From positions 1 through 6,252 of the forward strand of contig JACDGQ010000205.1 of the NCBI GenBank assembly GCA_013821615.1: 6,252 bases of DNA, written 5' to 3'. This document shows, piece by piece, positions 1-6,002 of this stretch. This stretch comes from Planctomycetota bacterium. Its GTDB lineage: Bacteria > Planctomycetota > UBA11346. A program made the position numbers and the translations under genes. Position 1 is the first letter of the stretch; each line of letters opens with the position of its first letter. The notes beneath the pieces are model-generated. The model did no database searches, was not told the DNA's origin, and saw only the letters and a program-made list of their open reading frames with translations.

Positions 1-749
1 GTGTCGAGAACCTCGAGCGCCGAGCCGCACACGCCGCAGGCGTAGACCATGCCGACCGCGGCGTTGCCGATCTCGAGCATGGCTTGGCAGCGGTAGCACG
101 AGATCAGCCAGCTGCCGGAGCGCGCCGCCGCCGGCCCCTGGTCTGGCATCGCCGCCTGCGGCACGCCGGAATCGCTGCGTCGCGCGCGCTCGAGCGCGAG
201 GTCGGCGACCACGCGCATGGTCTCCATGACGCCCTGGCCGTCGATCGCCACCGACGGCACGCTCGGCCAGCCGCGCACGTTCATCAGCGGCTCGAGCTGC
301 TCGGGCCTGAGCGCCGTCGGCAGGTCCTGCTTGTTGTACTGCATCACCACCGGGATGTCGTCGGCCAGCGCGTGGTGGCGCAGGTTGCCGAGCATCTCGT
401 TCATCGCCTCGATGTTCTCGTCGAGCGCCTCGCGGCGGCTGTCGGCGACGAACACCACGGCGTCGGCGCCGGCCAGCACCGCGCGGCGCGTGGCGGCGTA
501 GTAGCTCTGCCCGGGCACGGTGTAGAAGTCGAAGCGCACCTGGTGCCCGCGCACCTCGCCCATCTCGACGGCGAGCAGGTCGAAGCGCAGGGTGCGCTCG
601 GAATGGGTGTCGACCATCACCAGGTCGCCCGCGGCCCGGCTCGGCACGCGGTCGTGGATCACCGTCAGGTTGGTGGTCTTGCCCGCCATGCCGGGGCCGT
701 AATAGACCACCTTGAGCACAACTTCACGGGCGGGACCATCGATGCGCAT
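1..749 (-). CDS. MglA-type small Ras-like GTPase with C-terminal zinc ribbon (3' end outside window)
   Basis: This is probably a GTP/GDP switch protein of the bacterial MglA family, which acts at the cell pole or on the cytoplasmic face of the membrane in polarity and motility. It is read from the ATG at 747-749 for 249 codons with no stop, so the 3' end lies beyond position 1. Visible motifs are the P-loop GPGMAGKTT (residues 18-26), HSERT with R52, the G3 motif TVPGQ (77-81) and the G4 motif NKQD (139-142). R52 and Q81 match the intrinsic arginine finger and catalytic glutamine known in Myxococcus MglA (R53, Q82), so GTP hydrolysis looks intact. After the roughly 190-residue GTPase domain comes a linker rich in Ala, Pro and Gln, then CxxC pairs at C218/C221 and C238/C241, a probable zinc ribbon absent from classical MglA (about 195 aa). 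A strong Shine-Dalgarno GGAGGT (754-759) lies 4 nt before the ATG. The gene starts 27 bp after the lspA stop, so the two are probably one operon. Family assignment is firm; cellular role is inferred. Confidence 0.9.
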   Translation of the reverse strand, partial: MRIDGPAREVVLKVVYYGPGMAGKTTNLTVIHDRVPSRAAGDLVMVDTHSERTLRFDLLAVEMGEVRGHQVRFDFYTVPGQSYYAATRRAVLAGADAVVFVADSRREALDENIEAMNEMLGNLRHHALADDIPVVMQYNKQDLPTALRPEQLEPLMNVRGWPSVPSVAIDGQGVMETMRVVADLALERARRSDSGVPQAAMPDQGPAAARSGSWLISCYRCQAMLEIGNAAVGMVYACGVCGSALEVLD

Positions 750-776
750 TGCGACCTCCGGACGGGGCGGCTGATA

Positions 777-1400
777 TCACACCACCGCCCGCGCGCGATC
801 GGCGGCGGGCGTTGGCTTGGGTTTCACGAACGAACGCAGGGCGAGCACGGCGAAGCCGCTGCAGATGCCGGCATCGGCGATGTTGAAGGTCGGCCAGACG
901 TAATCGATGCCGACGCCCTGGAGGTCGACGCGGATGAAGTCGCGCACTCCGCCGAGGGTGTGCAGGCGGGCGAGGGCGCGATCGATGCCGTTGCCGAGCG
1001 CGCCACCGAGGATCGCGCCGAAGGCGAGGTTCTCCCACCGCCCGACCAGCCGGAAGTAGCGCCACCAGATCCAGCCGAGCAGCGGGATGAGCAGCGCCGT
1101 GACCACCGCGACCAGCCCGGGGAACCCGCCGGCCATGCCCCAGGCCACGCCCGGGTTGTAGGAGCGGTCGATCCAGCCCGGCATGCCGAAGACCGGCCCG
1201 GGGATGGCGGCGTTGAAGCGCGGCGTCTGCACCGGCAGCGCGAACAGCCACAGCTTGGTGAGCTGGTCGAGCAGCAGCACCACCGCCAGCGCCGGCACGA
1301 ACCAGCGGCGCCAGGCCAGGAACACGCTGGTGGTCGACGTCCCACGCCGCGGCGGAGCGGGGGGGTCGGCGGCCAGGGTAGATGATCGGGATGAGGGCAT
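777..1400 (-). CDS. lspA: Lipoprotein signal peptidase (signal peptidase II)
   Basis: This inner-membrane aspartyl protease removes signal peptides from diacylglyceryl-modified prolipoproteins after Lgt has acted. The 207-aa product has a Pro/Arg/Ser-rich cytoplasmic N-terminus of about 30 residues. A first membrane helix (about 34-55) carries the conserved LLDQLTK (D45). Next come NPGVAWG (82-88), a second helix (about 93-113), and a third leading into GGALGNGIDR with catalytic D140. FNIAD follows with the second catalytic Asp, D176, and then a last helix. The two catalytic residues are 36 apart, more than the 19 in P. aeruginosa (D124/D143) and 27 in B. subtilis (D102/D129) as I recall them. 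The extra-cytoplasmic loop between them is therefore enlarged. I chose the ATG at 1398-1400 because CAGGT (1405-1409) lies 4 nt upstream. A GTG at 1479-1481 would add 27 low-complexity residues without a ribosome binding site. The gene is the first of a likely two-gene unit with the downstream MglA-like GTPase. Confidence 0.95.
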   Translation of the reverse strand: MPSSRSSTLAADPPAPPRRGTSTTSVFLAWRRWFVPALAVVLLLDQLTKLWLFALPVQTPRFNAAIPGPVFGMPGWIDRSYNPGVAWGMAGGFPGLVAVVTALLIPLLGWIWWRYFRLVGRWENLAFGAILGGALGNGIDRALARLHTLGGVRDFIRVDLQGVGIDYVWPTFNIADAGICSGFAVLALRSFVKPKPTPAADRARAVV

Positions 1401-1489
1401 GGCGACCTGGAACGGATGCGGCAGACCGGAAACGGGGCGCGGACGCGGGCGGGAAATGGCGCTGGGCAGAGCGCGCCCCACGCTCCATC

Positions 1490-1518
1490 ACACTACCTTC
1501 CTCAGCAGACGGCCGCAA
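1490..1518 (-). promoter_or_regulatory. Candidate sigma70-like promoter for lspA-mglA
   Basis: Read on the minus strand, TTGCGG (complement of 1513-1518) and TAGTGT (complement of 1490-1495) are separated by exactly 17 bp. That predicts a start near 1483 and an untranslated leader of about 80 nt before the lspA ATG. The -35 box overlaps the left arm of the 1507-1544 inverted repeat, so a protein bound there could compete with RNA polymerase. The boxes match consensus only partly. Confidence 0.35.
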
Positions 1519-1544
1519 GCAACAGAGATGGTCGACGGCCGTCT
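1507..1544. repeat. Perfect 9-bp inverted repeat in the divergent promoter region
   Basis: AGACGGCCG (1507-1515) is followed after 20 nt by its exact reverse complement CGGCCGTCT (1536-1544). It could be an operator for a dimeric regulator of one or both divergent genes, or an RNA hairpin. A CGGCCG core is easy to find in GC-rich DNA, so chance is not excluded. No T-run follows on either strand, which argues against a terminator. Confidence 0.4.
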
Positions 1545-1593
1545 TGCATCCCCTGGCACACTGCGAGGATACGCTACCCGCCAAGGATCCCGC

Positions 1594-2775
1594 ATGGCCG
1601 ACTCCGCGCCCTCCCCCAGCGTCGCCAACCCCTACCTGGTGCAGAACTACAACCGCAACGCCGTGCGCTTCGTGCGCGGTTCCGGCTGCCATCTGGAGGA
1701 CGATCGGGGCAAGCGCTACCTGGACGCCTTCGCCGGCGTGGCGGTGAGCGCCCTGGGCCACGGCCACCCGCGCCTCGCCCAGGCCATCGCCGAGCAGGCG
1801 CGGACCCTGATCCACACCTCGAACCATTACTGCATCGGGCGGCAGGAGGAGCTGGCGAAACTGCTCGTCACCAGCGCCTTCCCGGGCCGCGTGCTGTTCT
1901 GCAACAGCGGCACCGAGGCCAACGAGATCGCCTACAAGGCCTCCCGGCTGTGGGGCAACCTGCTGCACGGCGGGCGCAAGACGCGCATGCTCGCCTTCAC
2001 CAACAGCTTCCATGGCCGCACCCTGGGCGCCCTGAGCATCACCCAGACCCCGGCCTACCGCGAGCCCTTCGCCCCCCTGCCGCCGGCCGAGTTCCTGCCC
2101 TTCGGCGACCTCGCCGCGTGCGAAAAGGCCATCGGCGACGACGTCGCCGCGGTCTTCATCGAGCCCATCCAGGGCGAGGCCGGGATCTTCGTGCCGCCTG
2201 CCGGCCACCTCGCCGCCCTGCGGGCGCTGTGCACCCGCCACGGCGCCCTGCTGGTGTTCGACGAGATCCAGACCGGCATCGGCCGTACCGGGCGCATGTT
2301 CGCGCATCAGCATGAAGGGGTCATTCCCGATATCATGACCATGGCCAAGGGGTTAGGGGGTGGCGTCCCGATCGGGGCCGCGCTCATGAGCGAGGCTGTG
2401 GCGGCGCTCTTCAAGCCCGGCATGCACGGCACCACCTTCGGCGGCAACCAGCTCGCCTGCGCCGCGGGCGTGGCGGTGCTGGAAGAGGTCTCCGCCCCCG
2501 GCTTCCTCGCCAACGTGGTGGCGCGCAGCGAGCAGCTCCAGGCCGGCCTGCGCGCGCGTTTCGGTGCCGCCGCGGTGCGCGGCCGGGGCCTGCTGCTCGG
2601 CGTCCAGCTCGCCCAGGCTCCCGGTCCGCTGATCAAGGCGGCCCTCGACGCCGGCCTGGTGGTCGGCCCCGCCGGCAACAACACCCTGCGCATCGCGCCG
2701 CCGCTGGTCATCACCGCGGCGGAGGTCGATGACCTGTTGGAGCGGCTGGACGTGGCGCGCAACGCGCTCAGCTGA
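1594..2775 (+). CDS. argD: Class III PLP aminotransferase, probable acetylornithine aminotransferase
   Basis: The predicted enzyme converts N-acetylglutamate semialdehyde and glutamate to N-acetylornithine and 2-oxoglutarate in cytoplasmic arginine synthesis. ArgD enzymes often also serve as N-succinyl-diaminopimelate aminotransferase in lysine synthesis. The 393-aa length is normal for ArgD. Visible motifs in order are YLDAFAGVAVSALGHGHP (42-59), the cofactor phosphate-binding CNSGTEANE (103-111), FHGRT (139-143), EPIQGEAG (190-197), DEIQTGIGRTG with cofactor-contacting D223 (223-233), the Schiff-base lysine K252 in MTMAKGLGGG, and HGTTFGGN (278-285). All expected catalytic residues are present. 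The start is the ATG at 1594, with AAGGA (1583-1587) 6 nt upstream; the frame is open further upstream but without family similarity. No other arg gene is visible, so the gene is monocistronic here. Ornithine or 4-aminobutyrate aminotransferases are related alternatives, but length and motifs favour ArgD. Confidence 0.88.
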   Translation: MADSAPSPSVANPYLVQNYNRNAVRFVRGSGCHLEDDRGKRYLDAFAGVAVSALGHGHPRLAQAIAEQARTLIHTSNHYCIGRQEELAKLLVTSAFPGRVLFCNSGTEANEIAYKASRLWGNLLHGGRKTRMLAFTNSFHGRTLGALSITQTPAYREPFAPLPPAEFLPFGDLAACEKAIGDDVAAVFIEPIQGEAGIFVPPAGHLAALRALCTRHGALLVFDEIQTGIGRTGRMFAHQHEGVIPDIMTMAKGLGGGVPIGAALMSEAVAALFKPGMHGTTFGGNQLACAAGVAVLEEVSAPGFLANVVARSEQLQAGLRARFGAAAVRGRGLLLGVQLAQAPGPLIKAALDAGLVVGPAGNNTLRIAPPLVITAAEVDDLLERLDVARNALS

Positions 2776-2784
2776 CCCCGGGAG

Positions 2785-2804
2785 AGGCGAGCCCCAGCTC
2801 GCCT
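2785..2804 (+). terminator. Candidate terminator hairpin without T-tract after argD
   Basis: AGGCGAGC (2785-2792) pairs perfectly with GCTCGCCT (2797-2804) around a 4-nt CCCA loop, starting 10 nt after the aminotransferase stop. Only two T residues follow, so it is not a canonical intrinsic terminator. It may instead stabilise the 3' end of the mRNA or slow polymerase for another termination route. Confidence 0.4.
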
Positions 2805-2844
2805 TCGCGGTCACGCACGGCCGAGGGCGGAGCGCCTCCGGCGA

Positions 2845-2872
2845 TTGACCCCCGATCCCGGACGGCTACGGT
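2845..2872 (+). promoter_or_regulatory. Candidate sigma70-like promoter for the TPR/alphaCTD gene
   Basis: TTGACC (2845-2850, five of six consensus bases) is followed after 16 bp by TACGGT (2867-2872, with the key TA...T). The predicted start near 2879 would give a short leader of about 19 nt that still includes the AAGGA ribosome binding site. It also places the alternative upstream TTG codon (2874) outside the transcript, which supports the ATG at 2898. Confidence 0.5.
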
Positions 2873-2897
2873 CTTGGCCCATTTTCAAGGACTGCCC

Positions 2898-4175
2898 ATG
2901 CCCACCGCCACTCTTCCCCGCTCCGCCCAGGCCCTGGTCGGCACCCAGCGCCCGACCCTGGCGCAGGTCCGCCTGCTGCGGCGCGTCGCCATCCAGGATG
3001 TCGAAGAGACGAAGAAGCTGAGCGCCGCCCTCCAGGACGGCCTGGGCGCGCTCAAGGACGACGCCAAGGTGCGCAAGGGCATCCTCAGCCTGGCCCTCGG
3101 CCACTTCAGCGATGCGGAAGACGCCTTCTCCGGCACCGACGCCTACAGTCAGGCGCTGCTGGGACTGGTCTACCACGAGCTCGGCGAGCACGCCGACGCC
3201 AAGGTCCACCTCGCCGCCGCCGCCAAGGGCCTGCCCGAAGCCAAGGCCGAGCTGGTCCGCACGCTGCTCGACGGCGGCCAGATCGAGGATGCCGAGAAGG
3301 CCCTCGCCAACGTCACCGACGGCGCCGACCGCGAGTTCCTCGCCGGCCGCCTGCAGGACGCCAAGGGCAACGTCGAAGCCGCCATCAACGCCTACGAAGC
3401 CGCCCTCGAGAAGGACCCGGAGCACGTCGAAGCGGCGTTCAAGCTCGGCGTGCTGCTCGACCGCATCGGCGATGATGACATGGCCGTCGAGTACTACCTG
3501 GTGTGCGCCGACGTCGCGCCCCACTACCTCGCGGGCGTGACCAACCTGGGCATCCTGTATGAAGAGCGCGGCGAATCGAATGCCGCGATCGACTGCTTCC
3601 GCCAGGTGCTGGCGTACAACCCGCGCGACCGCCGCGCGCTGATGCTGCTGCGCGACGCGAAGTCGAGCCGCACCATGTACTACGACGAGCGCGAAGAGCG
3701 CGAGCGCGAGCGCATGGAGAAGATCATGCGCACGCCGGTCAACGACTTCGAGCTGTCGGTGCGCAGCCGCAACTGCCTGGCCAAGATGAACATCTTCACC
3801 CTCGGCGACCTGCTCAAGATCACCGAGCAGGAGATGCTCTCGTACAAGAACTTCGGCGAGACCTCGCTGAAGGAGGTCAAGGAGATGCTCGCGGCGCGCA
3901 ACCTGCGCCTGGGCATGTTCCGCGATGGCGACGAGCGCTCGATCTCGAAGGCCGACCAGAAGATCCTCGGCGAGAGCGTCGAGAAGCTCGAGCTGTCGAG
4001 CCGCACCCAGCAGGTGCTCGAGAACCTCGGCGTCTCGCGCATCGGCGACCTCGCCCAGTACACCGACCTCGACCTCTACAAGGCCGCCGGTTCGGGTCAG
4101 AGCGTGGTCCAGGAGCTGTCGACCGCGCTCGGCGCCTTCGGCGTCAGCCTGCCGCGGCCCGAGATCAAGCTGTAA
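2898..4175 (+). CDS. TPR protein with two C-terminal RNA polymerase alpha-CTD-like domains
   Basis: The 425-aa soluble protein has three parts. Residues about 55-250 are helical repeats with clear TPR units (about 145-175, 177-208, 211-245; for example AAFKLGVLLDRIGDDDMAVEYY). Residues 261-277 form a very charged linker of alternating Glu and Arg. Then come two copies of the alpha-subunit C-terminal fold. The first (about 281-340) is well preserved: ELSVRSRNCLAKMN followed by the helix-hairpin-helix NFGETSLKEVK. Measured against the E. coli DNA-binding surface, R265, N268, C269, G296, S299 and E302 have equivalents (R289, N292, C293, G320, S323, E326), while K298 is replaced by T322. The second (about 359-420, ELSSRTQQVLENLG...) keeps the Arg (R369) but loses Asn and has a degenerate hairpin. 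There are no alpha-subunit assembly domains, so this is not RpoA. I infer a transcription- or DNA-associated adaptor; its exact function is unknown. The start is the ATG with AAGGA 6 nt upstream. The gene is transcribed alone and ends at a strong terminator. Confidence 0.88.
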   Translation: MPTATLPRSAQALVGTQRPTLAQVRLLRRVAIQDVEETKKLSAALQDGLGALKDDAKVRKGILSLALGHFSDAEDAFSGTDAYSQALLGLVYHELGEHADAKVHLAAAAKGLPEAKAELVRTLLDGGQIEDAEKALANVTDGADREFLAGRLQDAKGNVEAAINAYEAALEKDPEHVEAAFKLGVLLDRIGDDDMAVEYYLVCADVAPHYLAGVTNLGILYEERGESNAAIDCFRQVLAYNPRDRRALMLLRDAKSSRTMYYDEREERERERMEKIMRTPVNDFELSVRSRNCLAKMNIFTLGDLLKITEQEMLSYKNFGETSLKEVKEMLAARNLRLGMFRDGDERSISKADQKILGESVEKLELSSRTQQVLENLGVSRIGDLAQYTDLDLYKAAGSGQSVVQELSTALGAFGVSLPRPEIKL

Positions 4176-4180
4176 GAGGG

Positions 4181-4196
4181 TCCGGAAGTCCGGAAG
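4181..4196 (+). repeat. Tandem 8-bp duplication TCCGGAAG x2
   Basis: Two adjacent copies of TCCGGAAG begin 5 nt after the stop of the TPR/alphaCTD gene. The unit contains the palindrome TCCGGA. It is probably replication slippage in the 3' untranslated region; no function is suggested. Confidence 0.6.
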
Positions 4197-4224
4197 TCGA
4201 CAGCCGGACGAGCATCGGATCCAT

Positions 4225-4261
4225 GACCGCGCCCGCCTTCTGGCGGGCGCGGTCCTTTTTT
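4225..4261 (+). terminator. Strong intrinsic terminator after the TPR/alphaCTD gene
   Basis: A perfect 13-bp GC-rich stem (4225-4237 with 4242-4254), loop TTCT and a run of six T (4256-4261) lie 49 nt after the stop codon. This is a textbook Rho-independent terminator. It separates the gene from the downstream glycoside hydrolase, which must therefore have its own promoter. Confidence 0.95.
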
Positions 4262-4456
4262 ATCGCAGCGCGAGGCGGTGCCCGGACGGCTACACGGTTC
4301 GTAGCTCGTAGCTAGATCGACCGCGCCCCGACGTGGTACAGACCTCGTTCCGCGGTGCGGACGGGAGCCCAGTGTGATACGGGACGCGCGTGCGACTACC
4401 GCGGGAGTACCGGAATTCCCTTGGTCGATCCTGCCGCAATGGGTTACAGTACCCCC
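4262..4456. promoter_or_regulatory. Intergenic region upstream of the GH13 gene
   Basis: These 195 bp lie between the terminator and the GH13 start. A 13-mer CCCGGACGGCTAC (4281-4293) also occurs upstream of the TPR gene at 2857-2869. A short tandem GTAGCTC-GTAGCTA occupies 4301-4314. The only convincing promoter is directly before the gene. In-frame start codons at 4355 and 4439 open into sequence without family similarity, and neither has a ribosome binding site. Confidence 0.5.
4421..4450 (+). promoter_or_regulatory. Candidate promoter placing the transcript start at the GH13 ATG (leaderless)
   Basis: TTGGTC (4421-4426) and TACAGT (4445-4450) are separated by 18 bp. The ATG at 4457 begins 7 nt after the last -10 base, where transcription normally starts. 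No Shine-Dalgarno sequence lies before this ATG. The -10 box TACAGT resembles the TACGGT proposed for the TPR gene. Confidence 0.45.
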
Positions 4457-5896
4457 ATGCAACAGCTGTTCGAGCTGAACGTGCGCACCTGGCGCACGGA
4501 GCGCTCCCGGCAGCTGGGTCGCGTGGCCACCCTGGACGACCTCGGCCACGACCAGCTCGACCAGTTCGTCGAGGATGGCTTCACCTGGTTGTACCTGGTC
4601 GGGGTGTGGTCGATCGGGCCCCTCAGCCGCGCCACCTCGCTGCAGGATCCGCAGCTGCGCCAGTACCTGGCCGGGATCCTGCCCGACCTGAGCGACGACG
4701 ACATCTGCGGCTCGCTGTTCGCGCCCGAGGCCTACCGCGTCTCGTCGTGCCTGGGCGGCGACGAGGCGCTGGCGCGGCTGCGCGAGCGCGCGCGCGCCTC
4801 GGGACTGTCGCTGATGCTGGACTTCATCCCCAACCACGTCGGGCTCGACCATCCCTGGGTGCAGGAGCACCCCGAGTACTGCATCCTCGGCGACGAGGCC
4901 GCGCTGCGCGCCGAGCCGAACGCCTTCGCCCGCGTCGGCAGCCGCATCGTGGCGCACGGCCGCGATCCGTTCTTCGCGCCCTGGCGGCACACCGTGCAGC
5001 TCGATCACGGCAATCCGCGCCTGCAGGACGAGCTCATCCGCACCGCCTCCGACATCGCCGGTCGCTGCGATGGACTGCGCTGCGACGTGGCGATGCTGCT
5101 GCTGCCCGACGTCTTCGGCAACACCTGGAAGCGCGCCATGCAGCCGTTCTGGCGGCGCTGTCTCGACCGCGTGCGCGCCGAGCACCCCGGCACGCTGTTC
5201 ATGGCCGAAGTCTACTGGAACCGCGAGTACGAGCTGCAGCAGGCCGGCTTCGACTTCACCTACGACAAGATCCTCTACGACCGCCTGCTGTCCGGCGACG
5301 CCGAGTCGGTGCGCGCGCATTTGCGCGCCGCGCTCGACTACCAGAACCACTGCGTGCGCTTCCTCGAGAACCATGAAGAGCAGCGCGCCGCCGCGCGCTT
5401 CAGCTATCCCGACCACCACCGCGGCGCGCTGCTGCTCACCGGCATGGTGCCGGGCATGCTGCTCTGCCACGAAGGCCAGGAGGACGGCCGCCTGGTGCAC
5501 AACTCGATGCACGCCTGCCGGCGCGCCCAGGAGGACGGCTCAGCCCCGCACCGTGCCGCCTACCGCGAGCTGCTGCGCCTGCTCAGCGAGCCGGCCCGCC
5601 ACGACGGCGCCTGGGAGCTGCTCGAGCCCTTCGATCAGCGCAGCGGCAACCTCATCGGCTGCTTGTGGACGCTGCCCGTCCACCACGCGCTGCTGCTGGT
5701 GGTCAACGCCAGCTGGCAGCCCTGTGCCGGCGCCCTCGCGCCCGGCCCGTTCGCGCAGCGCGACTGCCAGTTCCAGGACTTCCTGAACGGCGGCGCAACC
5801 CGCCTGATCAAGGGCGAGCAGCTGCGCCATGACGGCATCCCGGTGGACCTGCCGCCGTGGGGCGCGGTGGCGTTCCGGATCATGCCGCTGCGCTGA
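4457..5896 (+). CDS. GH13 (alpha-amylase family) glycoside hydrolase or transglycosylase, catalytic Asp replaced by Glu
   Basis: This 479-aa protein has the (beta/alpha)8-barrel motifs of GH13, which act on alpha-glucosidic bonds in starch, glycogen or trehalose-type sugars. Region I is DFIPNHVG (122-129), region II GLRCDVA with nucleophile D210, region III LFMAEVYW with acid/base E251. Region IV reads FLENHEEQR (302-310): the expected NHD is NHE, so the transition-state-stabilising Asp is Glu (E307, codon GAA at 5375-5377). From memory, relatives of this type read ENHDEPR. No signal peptide is seen, which points to a cytoplasmic enzyme of storage-glucan or oligosaccharide metabolism. A short beta-rich C-terminal domain (about 400-479) follows the barrel. 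I chose the ATG at 4457 because similarity begins there (QLFELNVRTW) and the predicted promoter ends just before it. No other carbohydrate gene adjoins it. Exact substrate is unknown, and the E307 change leaves activity in doubt. Confidence 0.87.
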   Translation: MQQLFELNVRTWRTERSRQLGRVATLDDLGHDQLDQFVEDGFTWLYLVGVWSIGPLSRATSLQDPQLRQYLAGILPDLSDDDICGSLFAPEAYRVSSCLGGDEALARLRERARASGLSLMLDFIPNHVGLDHPWVQEHPEYCILGDEAALRAEPNAFARVGSRIVAHGRDPFFAPWRHTVQLDHGNPRLQDELIRTASDIAGRCDGLRCDVAMLLLPDVFGNTWKRAMQPFWRRCLDRVRAEHPGTLFMAEVYWNREYELQQAGFDFTYDKILYDRLLSGDAESVRAHLRAALDYQNHCVRFLENHEEQRAAARFSYPDHHRGALLLTGMVPGMLLCHEGQEDGRLVHNSMHACRRAQEDGSAPHRAAYRELLRLLSEPARHDGAWELLEPFDQRSGNLIGCLWTLPVHHALLLVVNASWQPCAGALAPGPFAQRDCQFQDFLNGGATRLIKGEQLRHDGIPVDLPPWGAVAFRIMPLR

Positions 5897-5913
5897 TGCG
5901 CCATCCGACACCC

Positions 5914-5931
5914 TGGATTCGAAATCCATTT
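5914..5931 (+). terminator. Weak hairpin plus short T-run after the GH13 gene
   Basis: TGGATT (5914-5919) pairs with AATCCA (5923-5928) around a 3-nt loop, followed by TTT. It begins 17 nt after the stop codon. GACACCC (5907-5913) and GGGTGTC (5958-5964) can also pair across it. The stem is short and AT-containing, so efficient termination is doubtful. The large inverted repeat downstream may serve instead. Confidence 0.3.
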
Positions 5932-5966
5932 CTCGCAACGCGTCAGGGATTTGATGCGGGTGTCCT

Positions 5967-6002
5967 GCGGACGGCTTAACGCAGAGGCGCAGAGAGGAAG
6001 GC
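5967..6002 (+). repeat. Direct repeat copy 1 (left end of the inverted-repeat element with 8-bp flank)
   Basis: This 36-bp stretch begins GCGGACGGCTTAACG. It matches 6120-6155 at 33 of 36 positions, differing at positions 16, 25 and 29 of the unit. The shared block includes 8 bp (GCGGACGG) outside the inverted-repeat arm. Confidence 0.85.

Larger units (their letters stand above)
1401..1593. promoter_or_regulatory. Divergent intergenic control region between lspA and the aminotransferase gene
   Basis: These 193 bp separate two divergently transcribed genes and must hold both promoters. They contain a candidate lspA promoter (minus strand) and a perfect 9-bp inverted repeat, each listed separately. 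On the plus strand a weak -10-like TACGCT (1570-1575) lies just before the aminotransferase ribosome binding site AAGGA (1583-1587). No convincing -35 box sits at the right distance from it: TTGCAT at 1544-1549 is 20 bp away. No open reading frame in this stretch looks real. Confidence 0.6.
2776..2897. promoter_or_regulatory. Intergenic region with two hairpins and a promoter
   Basis: These 122 bp follow the aminotransferase stop. In order they hold a strong 8-bp hairpin (2785-2804), a second imperfect hairpin (2820-2842) and a sigma70-like promoter (2845-2872). The second stem pairs 2820-2829 with 2833-2842, with one mismatch, one G-T pair and a 3-nt loop. The layout suggests the end of one transcript followed at once by the start of the next. 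Confidence 0.55.

Noticed and set aside
84..1385. A 433-codon plus-strand open frame opposite mglA and lspA
   Set aside because: The protein is His/Arg/Ala-rich without motifs, while the opposite strand encodes two intact, recognisable families.
1479..1481. A GTG start giving 27 more residues on LspA
   Set aside because: It lacks a ribosome binding site, lies about where the predicted transcript begins, and the added residues are Arg/Pro-rich with no LspA similarity.
1554..1570. A sigma54-like TGGCAC upstream of the aminotransferase gene
   Set aside because: The required GC element at the -12 position is absent at the right spacing.
724..2313. A 529-codon minus-strand open frame across lspA and the aminotransferase gene
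   Set aside because: It is antisense to the aminotransferase gene and out of frame with lspA. Its translation is low-complexity Ala/Arg/Gly/His with no family motif, as expected for shadow frames in GC-rich DNA.
2874..2897. A TTG start giving eight more residues on the TPR/alphaCTD protein
   Set aside because: The predicted promoter puts the transcript start near 2879, and the ATG at 2898 has a good AAGGA ribosome binding site.
4097..5512. A 471-codon minus-strand open frame opposite the GH13 gene
   Set aside because: It also runs through the strong terminator and the intergenic region, and shows no recognisable motif. The plus strand carries all GH13 signature regions.
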